Shown here in pieces: positions 9,075 through 17,237 of a DNA stretch of 61,665 nucleotides; positions within the stretch are counted from its first letter, which is position 1; the number at the start of each line of letters is the position of its first letter. Origin of the DNA: DATKGQ01 sp035510715 (lineage in GTDB: Bacteria; Patescibacteriota; Saccharimonadia; Saccharimonadales; UBA4665). Under the pieces are notes generated by a model that was given only the letters and a program-made list of their open reading frames with translations, was not told where the DNA came from and did not search any database. Position numbers and translations under genes: made by a program. The DNA lies in assembly GCA_035510715.1 (NCBI GenBank), contig DATKGQ010000025.1, positions 1 to 61,665 of the forward strand, read 5' to 3'.

Positions 9075-9605
9075 ATGTCAACAACACCCGTATCGCACCG
9101 GATATTTACCTTAACGATGGCCATATTGTTCTTCGTCACGGCCCTGTCGTTTAGTTTTCTGGTTATCTGGGAGATGCATTCCAGCAACAACACTAATAGC
9201 ACTACCAATACGACTGCCAGCAACTCAAAACTACCTAAATTAGAAGGTACCCCGTTATCTAAATTCACGCCGGTAGCAACGGTAAGCAGCCTCCAGGTTG
9301 ATGACCAGACTGTTGGCCACGGTACAGAGTTGACATCAGCTAAGCAAACAGTTCAATTTGAATATACCGGCGCGCTGGCGACGACTGGTATTATTTTCCA
9401 GAGTTCACTGCAGACCGGCCAGGCCGCAAGCGGACCGCTAAACAAGCTTATCACGGGTATGCAGAAGGGGATGATCGGCATGCGGGTCGGCGGTACCCGG
9501 CGTATTCTGATGCCGGCCAATGAGGCCTATGGCAGTAATCCACCGTCCGGCATACCGGCCAATGCCCCGTTAGTCTTTGACGTCACTCTCTTAAAAGTTT
9601 CATAG
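9075..9605 (+). CDS. Membrane-anchored FKBP-type peptidyl-prolyl isomerase
   Basis: 176 residues. A single N-terminal membrane segment (about 13-33, 'LTMAILFFVTALSFSFLVIW') is followed by an Asn/Thr/Ser linker and one FKBP domain (about 85-176) with 'VQFEYTGALATTG', 'LITGMQKGMIGMRVGGTRRI' and 'PANEAYGSNPPSGIPANAPL'. FKBPs isomerise X-Pro bonds; here the domain should sit outside the membrane and help fold exported proteins. The usual 'F.DSS....P..F.LG.GQVI.G.' block is altered: 'IFQSSLQTGQAASGPLN' replaces it, so activity could be reduced. A 25-30 nt leader after TATAGT at about 9040 carries an AAAGA near the ATG. Confidence 0.88.
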   Translation: MSTTPVSHRIFTLTMAILFFVTALSFSFLVIWEMHSSNNTNSTTNTTASNSKLPKLEGTPLSKFTPVATVSSLQVDDQTVGHGTELTSAKQTVQFEYTGALATTGIIFQSSLQTGQAASGPLNKLITGMQKGMIGMRVGGTRRILMPANEAYGSNPPSGIPANAPLVFDVTLLKVS

Positions 9606-9628
9606 CAGCAAATGTCATAAAAAACACA

Positions 9629-9669
9629 ATATATAGTGTATTGCCATTATGGTAAACGCTATATATAAT
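9629..9669 (+). promoter_or_regulatory. Promoter of the redox genes overlapping a 38 bp imperfect palindrome
   Basis: A -35 box TTGCCA (9641-9646) and a -10 box TATAAT (9664-9669) are separated by exactly 17 bp. The same stretch holds an inverted repeat, ATATATAGTGT...(CCA-TTA-TGG)...ACGCTATATAT at 9629-9666, that spans the -35 and reaches into the -10. This geometry fits a repressor operator or a structured switch controlling the glutaredoxin-like and fusion reductase genes. The box match is seen directly; the operator role is inferred. Confidence 0.5.
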
Positions 9670-9708
9670 CTTAAGCATTGATTAAAAATTAAACAAGCGG
9701 GGATCAAA

Positions 9709-9957
9709 ATGGTCAAAAAAATAACAATTTATACTACAAAAACCTGTGCATCTTGTGTGACAGTTAAGCGTTGGTTGGGGTCAAAAGGTCACAATTTTGA
9801 AGAGATCGACCTTGACCGTAACCCAGAACGCCGGGTTGAGGCAATGGCTGTCAGTGGAGCCTCAACCGTACCAATCACCATTGTGACAAAACATGACGAT
9901 AGCCAAGAAGTCGTCGTTGGCTGCAATATATCAAAACTGGCACCAGCCCTGCATTAG
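9709..9957 (+). CDS. Glutaredoxin-like protein with CxxC motif
   Basis: 82 residues, standard small glutaredoxin/NrdH size. The active site is 'TTKTCASCVTVKRWLGSKG' with C14-A-S-C17, followed by the family's 'EEIDLDRNPERR' and the cis-proline 'STVPITIV'. It likely reduces disulfides in the cytoplasm, fed by the thioredoxin reductase fusion encoded 41 bp downstream. GGGGA at 9699-9703 is a good ribosome binding site 5 nt before ATG. The C-terminal 'VVVGCNISKLAPAL' corresponds to the glutathione/substrate-side helix of the family. Confidence 0.87.
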   Translation: MVKKITIYTTKTCASCVTVKRWLGSKGHNFEEIDLDRNPERRVEAMAVSGASTVPITIVTKHDDSQEVVVGCNISKLAPALH

Positions 9958-9998
9958 TTTTTTGTTTCGTTAGTCCAATTGGTACAATAAGAAAGATT

Positions 9999-11198
9999 AT
10001 GAACAAACCCGAGCATGTGGTTCTGTATGGTGCTGACTGGTGCGCGGATTGTCGCCGCCTGAAATACATCATGGACAAACATAATGTTGCCTATGACTAC
10101 AAAAATACCGATGAAGAGTCCAATAAAACCAAAATGCTGGCCTTAAACGGAAACGAAACGATTATCCCGACAATCGTGGTCGGCGGCAAGGTTTTAAAAA
10201 ATCCCGACAATGACAAATTGATAAAAGTCCTGGGTATTGATAAAACTGAAATTTCCACACATACCGTGATTATGATTGGCGCTGGGCCGGCCTCGCTGAC
10301 AGCGGCGATTTATACCACTAGGGAAGATATTGAAACGCTGCTTTTTGAGCGCGGCGTGGTCGGCGGACTGGCGGCCATAACCGACCAGATCGACAACTAT
10401 CCCGGTTTCGTGGATGGCATACCGGGCTTAGTGTTGGCCGAAGAAATGCGCAAACAAGCCGAACGCTTCGGGGCGGTTATTGAACTGGGTGAAGTAAATA
10501 AAATTCATGACGAGGGCATGTATAAGCGGCTGGAAACAACCAGCGGCGACATGTACGCCAAGGCAGTCCTGATTGCTACCGGAACCGATTATAAGAAAAT
10601 CGGTGTGCCGGGCGAGAAAGAATACTATGCCCGGGGCGTCCATTATTGCGCTACCTGTGACGGCGCTTTTTACCGCGACAAACGGCTAGTGGTGGTTGGC
10701 GGCGGTAATTCGGCGGTTCAGGAATCAATGTTCCTGACAAAATTTGCCAGCCATATCGATCTGCTAGTCCGCGGTAATGCGCTGAGGGCTTCGGAAATTT
10801 TGCAAAAAGAGCTTATGGGTAAGTATCATGATAAAATAACTGTTCATTTCAATACCTCGACCGATGAAATCGTTGGCGAAAACAGTGAGGTCACAAAAGT
10901 TATCGGCACCGATAGTGCCAATGGGCGGAAAGTTGAATTTCCGACTGATGGAGTTTTTGTATTTGTCGGATTATTGCCAAACACCCAGTTTCTAGAAGGT
11001 AGTGACATCGAACTTGATCAAGTCGGCTTTATTAAGACTAATGACCGTCTGGAGACAAAAATACCGGGAGTCTTCGCGGCCGGTGATGTGCGTTCCGGCG
11101 CCACCATGCAGATTGCCAGCGCCAGCGGCGAAGGGGCCACGGCTGCCTTGCATATCCGGGAATACCTGGTCGACCAATCAAAAACTGTCACTCCCTAA
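9999..11198 (+). CDS. trxB: Glutaredoxin-thioredoxin reductase fusion flavoprotein
   Basis: 399 residues; ordinary TrxB is about 310. Residues 1-82 are a glutaredoxin-like domain with C15-A-D-C18 and a cis-Pro block 'ETIIPTIVVGG'. Residues 88-399 are a low-molecular-weight thioredoxin reductase: FAD site GAGPAS (94-99), redox pair C217-A-T-C220 in 'GVHYCATCDGAFYRD', NADPH-domain motif GGGNSA (234-239) and the second FAD block 'VFAAGDVRSGATMQIASASG'. The usual HRR..R NADP phosphate motif is replaced by 'LVRGNALRAS', so NADH or another donor is possible. The fused arrangement suggests that electrons pass from FAD through CATC to the attached glutaredoxin. Start after TACAAT with about a 3 nt leader. 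Confidence 0.9.
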   Translation: MNKPEHVVLYGADWCADCRRLKYIMDKHNVAYDYKNTDEESNKTKMLALNGNETIIPTIVVGGKVLKNPDNDKLIKVLGIDKTEISTHTVIMIGAGPASLTAAIYTTREDIETLLFERGVVGGLAAITDQIDNYPGFVDGIPGLVLAEEMRKQAERFGAVIELGEVNKIHDEGMYKRLETTSGDMYAKAVLIATGTDYKKIGVPGEKEYYARGVHYCATCDGAFYRDKRLVVVGGGNSAVQESMFLTKFASHIDLLVRGNALRASEILQKELMGKYHDKITVHFNTSTDEIVGENSEVTKVIGTDSANGRKVEFPTDGVFVFVGLLPNTQFLEGSDIELDQVGFIKTNDRLETKIPGVFAAGDVRSGATMQIASASGEGATAALHIREYLVDQSKTVTP

Positions 11199-11244
11199 AT
11201 TACTCATGGTTGCATTGGCTGATTGGCGAGGCTATTGTAAATAA

Positions 11245-11703
11245 ATGGCAAGGATCGAAACGATTGAAGCAATACAAGATCTCAAGGATCTAGATTGTGG
11301 TTTACAAACCTGGTATGCGGCCAAAGATTCGGATAGTGTGAGGGTTCAACGGATCAGAGGTTTTGAAATGATGCGTAGCTCAGAGATTATGAGGCGTCTG
11401 TTGTATGATGTCCAACCTGAACGCCGAGTGCGCTTGACCGTCGGCCTGACGGCCATCCGGGGGAGTGACTTTCAAAAACGTGAATATGATATGTATACCG
11501 AGGTTCCCAGAACCCTGGGACCAGGCTACGAACTGATTTTAGAAAGAACGGAAAATGTTAACGTCCGTGAATTCAGGAGAGAGCCGCCGCATATGGAACT
11601 TTATGTCGGTGACTATGTCGTATTGGTGGGGCTGAGTAAGGTTGGCAAAACCCTGTCTGAGGGTGGCCAATTATCAATTATTGAGGCTCCCCAACGAGCT
11701 TAG
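11245..11703 (+). CDS. Conserved-looking hypothetical protein, 152 residues
   Basis: Not recognised. A soluble, charged, mixed alpha/beta protein with no signal peptide, membrane segment or cysteine pair. Recognisable local texts are 'MMRSSEIMRRLLYDV', 'VRLTVGLTAIRGSDFQKREY' and 'YVGDYVVLVGLSKVGKTLSE'; the last resembles a P-loop (GLSKVGKT) by eye but has no Walker B partner, so a nucleotide role is not claimed. It starts 46 bp after the reductase fusion and ends 6 bp before the stop of the convergent flavoprotein. The start ATG has no Shine-Dalgarno. Confidence 0.7.
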   Translation: MARIETIEAIQDLKDLDCGLQTWYAAKDSDSVRVQRIRGFEMMRSSEIMRRLLYDVQPERRVRLTVGLTAIRGSDFQKREYDMYTEVPRTLGPGYELILERTENVNVREFRREPPHMELYVGDYVVLVGLSKVGKTLSEGGQLSIIEAPQRA

Positions 11704-11709
11704 ACTTAA

Positions 11710-12411
11710 TTATTTATAACCCGGAAAATGATCAGTTATAATCTGTTGACTGGTAATATTCTGGGTCTCTAAATCGGTGCGCAGTTGTTCGACCATTGGT
11801 TCCGGTCCGGCCAGGTAAATGAGATCGTCCGGCGCCGGTCTGGCAAACTGGATTAGCCGCTGGCCGTTTAGTAATCCGCTTTCGCCGGACCATTTTCCTA
11901 GCGGCTGAGCCACAACCGTAATTCTTTTCATGCCATAGCAGCTTAATTCAGGCTGGAAAACCATATCATTCTCGTTCGCTACAGCGTAGATAAAAGTAAT
12001 GTCCCTTGATTCTTTTTTGGCTAGCAGCCAGCGGATGATGCTGGCGTAGGGCGTAATACCGATACCGCCGGCGACAAAGATTAGCCGGCGTTTAACGTCT
12101 TTGGGCAGGACAAAATCGCCCATCGGTTCGGACATAACTGCCTTAGCGTCCGGCTTAAGGTTTTGTAAAGCCCGCTTAAAGCTGCTGCCATGATCTTTAG
12201 CCAACCGGGTTGTAATTGAAATCAGTGGTAAGTCGGTCGGCGGGCTGGATAGTGTGAAGCAACGCTTTGGTCCGCGGTTATCAGGGTTGGGGTGGGGAAG
12301 TGTCAACTCGACAAATTGGCCGGCCATAAATGAAGTCAGCTTTTCCGACCGGAACCAAAACGAAACAATACTTTCATTTTCGCGGTGCTGATGGTCAAAG
12401 ATTGCTTTCAT
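11710..12411 (-). CDS. Ferredoxin-NADP reductase-like FAD/NAD(P) oxidoreductase
   Basis: 233 residues. The two FNR-fold domains are present: FAD-binding barrel with 'PKRCFTLSSPPTD' (R-x-F-T-L-S-S flavin motif, near 50-62) and the NAD(P) domain with 'FVAGGIGITPYASIIRWLL' (about 118-136) and 'LIYLAGPEPMVEQLRTDL' near the C-terminus. There is no 2Fe-2S ferredoxin domain and no globin or haem domain, so the electron partner is separate and unknown. It lies convergent to the redox cluster. A GAGG about 9 nt upstream of the ATG and a TATAGT box at about 12426-12431 on the minus strand give an ordinary led transcript. Confidence 0.87.
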   Translation of the reverse strand: MKAIFDHQHRENESIVSFWFRSEKLTSFMAGQFVELTLPHPNPDNRGPKRCFTLSSPPTDLPLISITTRLAKDHGSSFKRALQNLKPDAKAVMSEPMGDFVLPKDVKRRLIFVAGGIGITPYASIIRWLLAKKESRDITFIYAVANENDMVFQPELSCYGMKRITVVAQPLGKWSGESGLLNGQRLIQFARPAPDDLIYLAGPEPMVEQLRTDLETQNITSQQIITDHFPGYK

Positions 12412-12488
12412 AAAATGACCTCATTTACTATACATAGTGTACAATTTAAACCGTTATAGTTATAGTTTTTAAAAAGGAATAACACTTT

Positions 12489-13049
12489 ATGGCTGATTTT
12501 AACCAAGTACTTGATCCGGGCGATTTCCAGAATGGCCTAGTTAATACCGTGATTGAAATTCCCGAAGGGTCAATTCTTAAAATCGAATGGGACAGACAAA
12601 GAGCCGCTTTCAAACTTGACCGGGTGGAGCCGTCAATCTTCGCCAAACCGGTAAATTACGGCTTTATACCGGGTACTATTGATGAAGACGGTGATGAACT
12701 TGATACGCTGGTTATCTGCAGCCAACCGATTCCCACCGGCACCTGGTTGACCGGCCGGATAATCGGATCTCTAAATTTTGAAGACGGCGGCAACCAGGAC
12801 CACAAAATTGTTGTCGTACCGCTGGCCGACCGTGATAAAGGTGAAAAGATTCAAAGTTTAGATGATCTAGGCGAAAGCTGGAAACTACAGATAGAACATC
12901 ATTTCCAGCACTATAAAGACCTTAAGGCTCTGGGAACTACAAAAGTGATGGGGTGGGGTAGTATTAACGAAGCCCAGCAAATAATCACCCAATCAGTCGA
13001 ACGCTTCCATCAGGCGGCCGACAATAATCAGCCCGATCCTTTAAGCTAA
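12489..13049 (+). CDS. ppa: Inorganic pyrophosphatase (family I)
   Basis: 186 residues, typical of bacterial soluble pyrophosphatase. It hydrolyses pyrophosphate and so pulls biosynthetic reactions forward. Family blocks: 'VIEIPEGSILKIEWD', 'FAKPVNYGFIPGTIDEDGDE' and 'DELDTLVI' with the metal-binding aspartates in D-E-D-G-D-E-L-D, then 'DHKIVVVPLADRD' and 'HHFQHYKDLKAL'. AAAGGA about 10 nt before the ATG serves as ribosome site. It is divergent from the FNR-like gene and precedes the gap operon by 120 bp. Confidence 0.96.
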   Translation: MADFNQVLDPGDFQNGLVNTVIEIPEGSILKIEWDRQRAAFKLDRVEPSIFAKPVNYGFIPGTIDEDGDELDTLVICSQPIPTGTWLTGRIIGSLNFEDGGNQDHKIVVVPLADRDKGEKIQSLDDLGESWKLQIEHHFQHYKDLKALGTTKVMGWGSINEAQQIITQSVERFHQAADNNQPDPLS

Positions 13050-13088
13050 ACGACACTTGCCTGAAATTTAAATAATCACTATCCCCTG

Positions 13089-13117
13089 TTGCATCTAAAA
13101 GTATATCCTCCTACAAT
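13089..13117 (+). promoter_or_regulatory. Promoter of the gap-rpiB-rpe-tkt-fba operon
   Basis: TTGCAT (13089-13094) and TACAAT (13112-13117) are separated by 17 bp. The expected transcription start near 13124 leaves a leader of about 45 nt with GGGGG 5 nt before the TTG start of gap. It is the only good promoter seen ahead of the seven-gene carbon operon. Confidence 0.55.
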
Positions 13118-13169
13118 ATAAAAAGCATAAGAATGATCAGGCAAATAATAGCTATAAAAGGGGGCTACT

Positions 13170-14279
13170 TTGAAAACAAGGGTGGGAATAAATGGTTTTG
13201 GCCGTATTGGCCGTAACGCTTTTAAAATAGCCTTTGAGCGTGACGATATCGAAATCGTCGCGATAAATGATTTAACAGATACTAAAACACTAGCTCATCT
13301 TTTAAAGCATGATTCGTCATACGGGACATATCACTACGACGTCGGTTATGATGACCAGAATATTATTGTTAAGGGGCAACCTATTAAGGTGCTGGCCGAA
13401 AAAGACCCAAGCGCCCTGCCTTGGGGTTTCGATAACGTTGAGGTTGTTATAGAATCAACCGGTTTGTTTGTTGATCCGGCTAAAGCTCGGGCCCACATCG
13501 ATGCCGGCGCTAAGCGGGTAGTTATCAGTGCTCCAGCCAAGGGCGAAGGTGCTACTACGATAGTTCTTGGCGTTAACGAAGATAAACTGGAAACCGCCGG
13601 TGAAATTATCTCTACGGCCAGCTGCACAACGAATTGCATCACGCCGGTAGCGGCGGTTATTGATTCAAACTTCGGGATTGAGAAGGCAATGATGACAACT
13701 GTTCACAGCTATACCGCCAGCCAGCGGCTGCAAGATGCCCCTGCTAAAGATTTGCGCGAAGCCCGGGCAGCGGCTCAGAATATCGTCCCGACCACAACTG
13801 GCGCCTCAATTGCGGCGGCCCAAGCCCTACCTGCCTTGGAGGGCATATTCGGCGGTTTAAGTGTCCGCGTACCAACTCCGGTGGTGTCGCTGTCTGATTT
13901 TTGCATTGTCACTAAACGGACTGTGACTGTTGATGAAGTTAATGAAGCTTTTAAAAAAGCCGCCAAAGAACCGTATTATCAGGGCATATTGGCAGTCACT
14001 GAAGAGGAACTGGTTAGTAGCGATTTTATCGGCAACAGCCATTCATGTATTGTCGATTTGAAATTAACCGCCGTCGTCGACGGTGATCTGGTTAAGGTTG
14101 TGGCTTGGTACGATAACGAATGGGGCTATAGCAACCGTATGGTGGAAGTAGTTGCCGATATCGGAAAGCTATTGCATAAACCAGCCGATCAGCAGCCTGA
14201 CAACCAGGAACATGCTGAGTCTGAGCAGGATAATCAGGAACCAGCCGAGCAGCAGCAAGATAACCAAGAAAACAACTAA
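13170..14279 (+). CDS. gap: Glyceraldehyde-3-phosphate dehydrogenase with a Gln/Asn/Glu-rich tail
   Basis: 369 residues; the enzyme itself ends near residue 336, the usual length. N-terminal Rossmann motif 'VGINGFGRIGRN', catalytic Cys152 in 'STASCTTNCITPV', 'VHSYTASQRLQDAP', 'NIVPTTTGA' and 'WYDNEWGYSNRMVEVV' are intact. After residue 336 comes an unusual low-complexity tail built from three imperfect repeats of Q-x-D-N-Q-E. Start codon is TTG (13170-13172), chosen because it gives the exact family N-terminus and sits 5 nt after GGGGG. rpiB follows 1 bp after the stop. Confidence 0.96.
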   Translation: MKTRVGINGFGRIGRNAFKIAFERDDIEIVAINDLTDTKTLAHLLKHDSSYGTYHYDVGYDDQNIIVKGQPIKVLAEKDPSALPWGFDNVEVVIESTGLFVDPAKARAHIDAGAKRVVISAPAKGEGATTIVLGVNEDKLETAGEIISTASCTTNCITPVAAVIDSNFGIEKAMMTTVHSYTASQRLQDAPAKDLREARAAAQNIVPTTTGASIAAAQALPALEGIFGGLSVRVPTPVVSLSDFCIVTKRTVTVDEVNEAFKKAAKEPYYQGILAVTEEELVSSDFIGNSHSCIVDLKLTAVVDGDLVKVVAWYDNEWGYSNRMVEVVADIGKLLHKPADQQPDNQEHAESEQDNQEPAEQQQDNQENN

Positions 14280-14280
14280 A

Positions 14281-14727
14281 ATGAGAATTTATATAGGTGC
14301 TGATCATAACGGTTTTGCCATGAAAGCAGCACTTATCAGCTATCTTAAGGATTTAGGTTACGATGTTGTTGATGAAGGCAATAAGGCTGTTGATGCCGAT
14401 GATGATTTTCCGCGCTTTGCCGGCAAAGTTGTCGGCGGAGTGCTTACCAGCCAGGATTCCGAACCGCGCGGTATATTAATCTGCGGTTCCGGGCAAGGGG
14501 TTTGTATGGCCGCTAACCGGTTCAAAGGCATCAGGGCCAGCATTGTTTGGGATTTATATGAAGCCCGGGTTTCGCGCAATGATGATGACAGCAACGTTTT
14601 ATGTTTACCGGCGCGGGTTCTAAAGAATAGTCAAGCTAAAGCCCTGGTCCACACTTGGTTAATAACGCCGTTTGCCGACGCTCCGCGATTCAAGCGCCGG
14701 CTCGCCGAAATGGATGAATTAACTTAA
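14281..14727 (+). CDS. rpiB: Ribose-5-phosphate isomerase B (RpiB/LacAB family)
   Basis: 148 residues, normal for RpiB. It interconverts ribose-5-P and ribulose-5-P. 'RIYIGADHNGFAMKAALISY' at the N-terminus carries the family's D-H pair. 'GILICGSGQGVCMAANRFKG' holds the active-site cysteine in C-G-S-G-Q-G, followed by 'IRASIVWDLYEARVSRNDDD'. The frame is open further upstream, inside gap, but the family N-terminus and the position 1 bp after the gap stop fix the start at 14281. Translation is likely coupled to gap. Confidence 0.95.
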   Translation: MRIYIGADHNGFAMKAALISYLKDLGYDVVDEGNKAVDADDDFPRFAGKVVGGVLTSQDSEPRGILICGSGQGVCMAANRFKGIRASIVWDLYEARVSRNDDDSNVLCLPARVLKNSQAKALVHTWLITPFADAPRFKRRLAEMDELT

Positions 14728-14736
14728 GGAACCTGC

Positions 14737-15393
14737 ATGATAGATATTTGTCCAACTGTTACAGTTAACGATAGCGAAGATTATCGTCAGTATATGGAGC
14801 GGATTGCTTCATTTGCCGTCCGTATCCATATTGATTTGGCCGACGGTACGTTAACCGAGAACAAACTAATTAGTCCTGACCAAATCTGGTGGCCGGGCGG
14901 TGTTCGGGCGGACATTCATGTCATGAGCAAACAACCAATTATGCATCTGCCGTTATTATTGGACTTAAGACCGCAGCTGATAATTATCCATGCCGAAGCG
15001 GATGGCGATTTTAGCTGGCTGGCCGGGACTCTTCATAACAAAGATATTGAAATAGGTGTGGCGCTTTTGGCCGCTACGCCGGCCGAGATCTTGTTTAAAT
15101 CGCTCCACTTGATTGATCATGTATTGATTTTTTCAGGATATCTGGGCCGTTACGGCGGCCAGGCCGACCTCTCATTGTTAAACAAAGCACGCAGTTTGAA
15201 AGCAATGAAGCCGCAGCTAGAAATAAGCTGGGACGGTGGTATTAATGACAGCAATGCTGCCCAGTTAATTGCCGGCGGAGTTGAAGTGCTTAATGTCGGT
15301 AGCTATCTGGAAAAGGCGGCATCCATCGGAGAAGCTTACGCTAGAATGGAGATAGCCGTGAAGGGTAGTGGCGGGGTACCCAATGACAATTGA
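14737..15393 (+). CDS. rpe: Ribulose-phosphate 3-epimerase-like protein (divergent)
   Basis: 218 residues, TIM-barrel size. Family-like positions are 'VRIHIDLADGTLT' (for H-x-D-x-M-D-G), 'RADIHVMSKQP', 'LIIIHAEADGDF', 'GVALLAATP' and 'ISWDGGINDSNAAQLI'. The metal-binding His/Asp residues and the C-terminal D-G-G-I are kept, but the N-terminal S-P-S-I-L motif is changed to 'DICPTV' and spacing differs, so this is a divergent member. Context (rpiB before, transketolase after) supports the epimerase role in the pentose phosphate pathway. The TGA overlaps the next gene by 11 bases. Confidence 0.8.
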   Translation: MIDICPTVTVNDSEDYRQYMERIASFAVRIHIDLADGTLTENKLISPDQIWWPGGVRADIHVMSKQPIMHLPLLLDLRPQLIIIHAEADGDFSWLAGTLHNKDIEIGVALLAATPAEILFKSLHLIDHVLIFSGYLGRYGGQADLSLLNKARSLKAMKPQLEISWDGGINDSNAAQLIAGGVEVLNVGSYLEKAASIGEAYARMEIAVKGSGGVPNDN

Positions 15394-16258
15394 AGAATTA
15401 GAACTAAAAGCCGACACCATCAGGCAGGATATTATCAAGATGCTGGAGCATGCCGGCAGCGGCCATTCGGCCGGACCGTTGGGTTTAGCCGACATCTTCA
15501 CTGCCCTTTACTTTGATGTTTTGAAGCACAATCCGAAGCAACCGGATTGGAGTGGAAGGGACATACTCGTTTTAAGTAGCGGACACAACGCGCCGGTCCG
15601 TTATGCCGCCATGGCCCGGGCTGGCTATTTCCCGGTTGAGGAACTTAATACTCTCCGTAAATTCGGTACCCGACTGCAGGGTCATCCGGAGCGGGTCCGT
15701 TTGCCCGGTCTGGAGACGACCAGTGGCCCTTTGGGCTGTGGCTTAAGCCAGGCTTGCGGCATGGCGCTGGCCATGCGGATGGATGCCGTTATCCGACGCT
15801 GGATTTACGTGGTTATGGGCGACGGTGAACTCGATGAAGGCAATGTCTGGGAAGCTGCCATGCTGGCGTCTAAGTATAAACTCGGTAATATTATCGTCAT
15901 CGTTGACCGCAATAACATTCAGTTGGACGGGCTGACCGAAAATGTTATGCCGCTTGAGGACTTAAAAGCAAAATGGGAGAGTTTCGGCTGGCACGTTATT
16001 GAGATTGACGGCAATAATATGTCTCAGATAATCAATGCCTGTGCTCTTGGCCGGGCGGTCGTTGACCAGCCGGTCGTTATTATTGCCCATACCGTCCCCG
16101 GTAAAGGCGTAGATTTTATGGAATATGACTACCGCTGGCACGGCATCCCCCCAGGCGTAGAAAATTTCGAGGGGGAACCGCCTAAAGCCAAGCAGGCAGA
16201 GGTTGCTTTGCATGAACTGCGTACCCTGCGCGGAAAAATCAGAAGCGAGGCAGACTAA
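15383..16258 (+). CDS. Transketolase, N-terminal (ThDP-binding) subunit
   Basis: 291 residues from the ATG at 15383; a GTG at 15368 in the same frame is a less likely start. It carries the thiamine diphosphate/metal domain: 'GSGHSAGPLGLADIFTALYF', 'TTSGPLGCGLSQACGMALAM' and 'VMGDGELDEGNVWEAAMLA' with the G-D-G...N-like motif completed by 'IVDRNNIQLDG'. 'HTVPGKGVDFME' closes the domain. Bacterial single-chain transketolase has about 660 residues; here the gene is split into two adjacent ones, as in many archaea and other bacteria. The start overlaps the epimerase stop. Confidence 0.94.
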   Translation: MTIEELELKADTIRQDIIKMLEHAGSGHSAGPLGLADIFTALYFDVLKHNPKQPDWSGRDILVLSSGHNAPVRYAAMARAGYFPVEELNTLRKFGTRLQGHPERVRLPGLETTSGPLGCGLSQACGMALAMRMDAVIRRWIYVVMGDGELDEGNVWEAAMLASKYKLGNIIVIVDRNNIQLDGLTENVMPLEDLKAKWESFGWHVIEIDGNNMSQIINACALGRAVVDQPVVIIAHTVPGKGVDFMEYDYRWHGIPPGVENFEGEPPKAKQAEVALHELRTLRGKIRSEAD

Positions 16259-16259
16259 G

Positions 16260-17234
16260 ATGAAGGAGTTGATAGTTAATATTTCCAGCAGCAACTTAAA
16301 GGCCGAATCTATCCGCAGCGGCTTTGGCCGGGGCTTGCTGGAAGCCGGCCGGCGCGACCAGAATGTCGTGGCTGTTACTGCCGATCTGATGGGTTCAACG
16401 GATATCGGTGATTTTGCCAAAGATTATCCAGAGCGTTTTATTGAGGTCGGCGTAGCCGAACAGAATCTGGTTACCGTCGGTTCCGGGTTAGCGGCCCAGG
16501 GCAAAATTCCGTTCGTTTCCAGCTATGCCGCTTTCAGTCCGGGCCGGAACTGGGAACAAATCAGGACGACAATTTGCCTAAATGACCGGGCCGTTAAAAT
16601 TATCGGTTCGCATGCTGGTATTAGCGTTGGCCCCGATGGCGCGACGCACCAGATGCTGGAGGATATAACTTTGATGCGGTCATTGCCAAACATGGTGGTT
16701 TTGGCGCCGTGCGACTCAATTGAAGCTGAAAAGATCACGCTGGCTATGGCTAAAGACCAGCGGCCGAATTATATGCGTTTAGCCAGGGAAGCTACGCCGC
16801 TGATTACTCTGCCCGATATCCCGTTTGAAATCGGTAAAGCCTATATTTTCCGGGAGGGTTTTGACGTGACGCTTATCGCTACCGGAACGATGACTTACCA
16901 CGCCTTATTGGCTGCCGAACGGTTAGCTCGCCACCACATTTCAGCTGAGGTCATCAATGCCCCGACGATTAAACCACTGGATGCTGAAGTGATTATTGAT
17001 AGTGCCAAGAAAACCAGGGCCGTAGTAACGGTCGAAGAAGCGCAAATTAACGGCGGATTGGGTGGAGCGGTGGCTGAAGTACTGTCCGAACGCTGCCCAA
17101 CAATCATGCGCCGGATCGGTATGAAGGATCATTTCGGCGAATCTGGCCAACCCGAGGAACTACTCAAGCATTTCGGTCTTGACGCCGAGCACATTTACCT
17201 GGCCGCCCAAGAATTAATAGATAGGAAAGGATGA
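16260..17234 (+). CDS. Transketolase, C-terminal (pyrimidine-binding) subunit
   Basis: 324 residues from the ATG at 16260, one base after the stop of the N subunit. An in-frame ATG at 16203 would add 19 residues inside the previous gene and does not fit the family. Blocks seen: 'RSGFGRGLLEAGRRDQNVVA', 'ERFIEVGVAEQNLVTVGSGL' with the catalytic-type glutamate, 'FVSSYAAFSPGRNWEQIRTT' and 'VTVEEAQINGGLGGAVAEVL'. Together the two subunits should form the active site that moves two-carbon units between sugar phosphates. AAGGAG just inside the frame may assist initiation. Confidence 0.94.
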   Translation: MKELIVNISSSNLKAESIRSGFGRGLLEAGRRDQNVVAVTADLMGSTDIGDFAKDYPERFIEVGVAEQNLVTVGSGLAAQGKIPFVSSYAAFSPGRNWEQIRTTICLNDRAVKIIGSHAGISVGPDGATHQMLEDITLMRSLPNMVVLAPCDSIEAEKITLAMAKDQRPNYMRLAREATPLITLPDIPFEIGKAYIFREGFDVTLIATGTMTYHALLAAERLARHHISAEVINAPTIKPLDAEVIIDSAKKTRAVVTVEEAQINGGLGGAVAEVLSERCPTIMRRIGMKDHFGESGQPEELLKHFGLDAEHIYLAAQELIDRKG

Positions 17235-17237
17235 TTT

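Noticed and set aside
11596..11680. P-loop in the 152-residue protein (GLSKVGKT)
   Set aside because: No Walker B or fold support; likely chance.
14152..14280. Upstream extension of rpiB inside gap
   Set aside because: The extra 43 codons overlap the gap tail in another frame and do not match RpiB; the family start is at 14281.
16203..16259. Upstream extension of the transketolase C subunit
   Set aside because: Lies inside the N-subunit gene; the ATG at 16260 fits the family.
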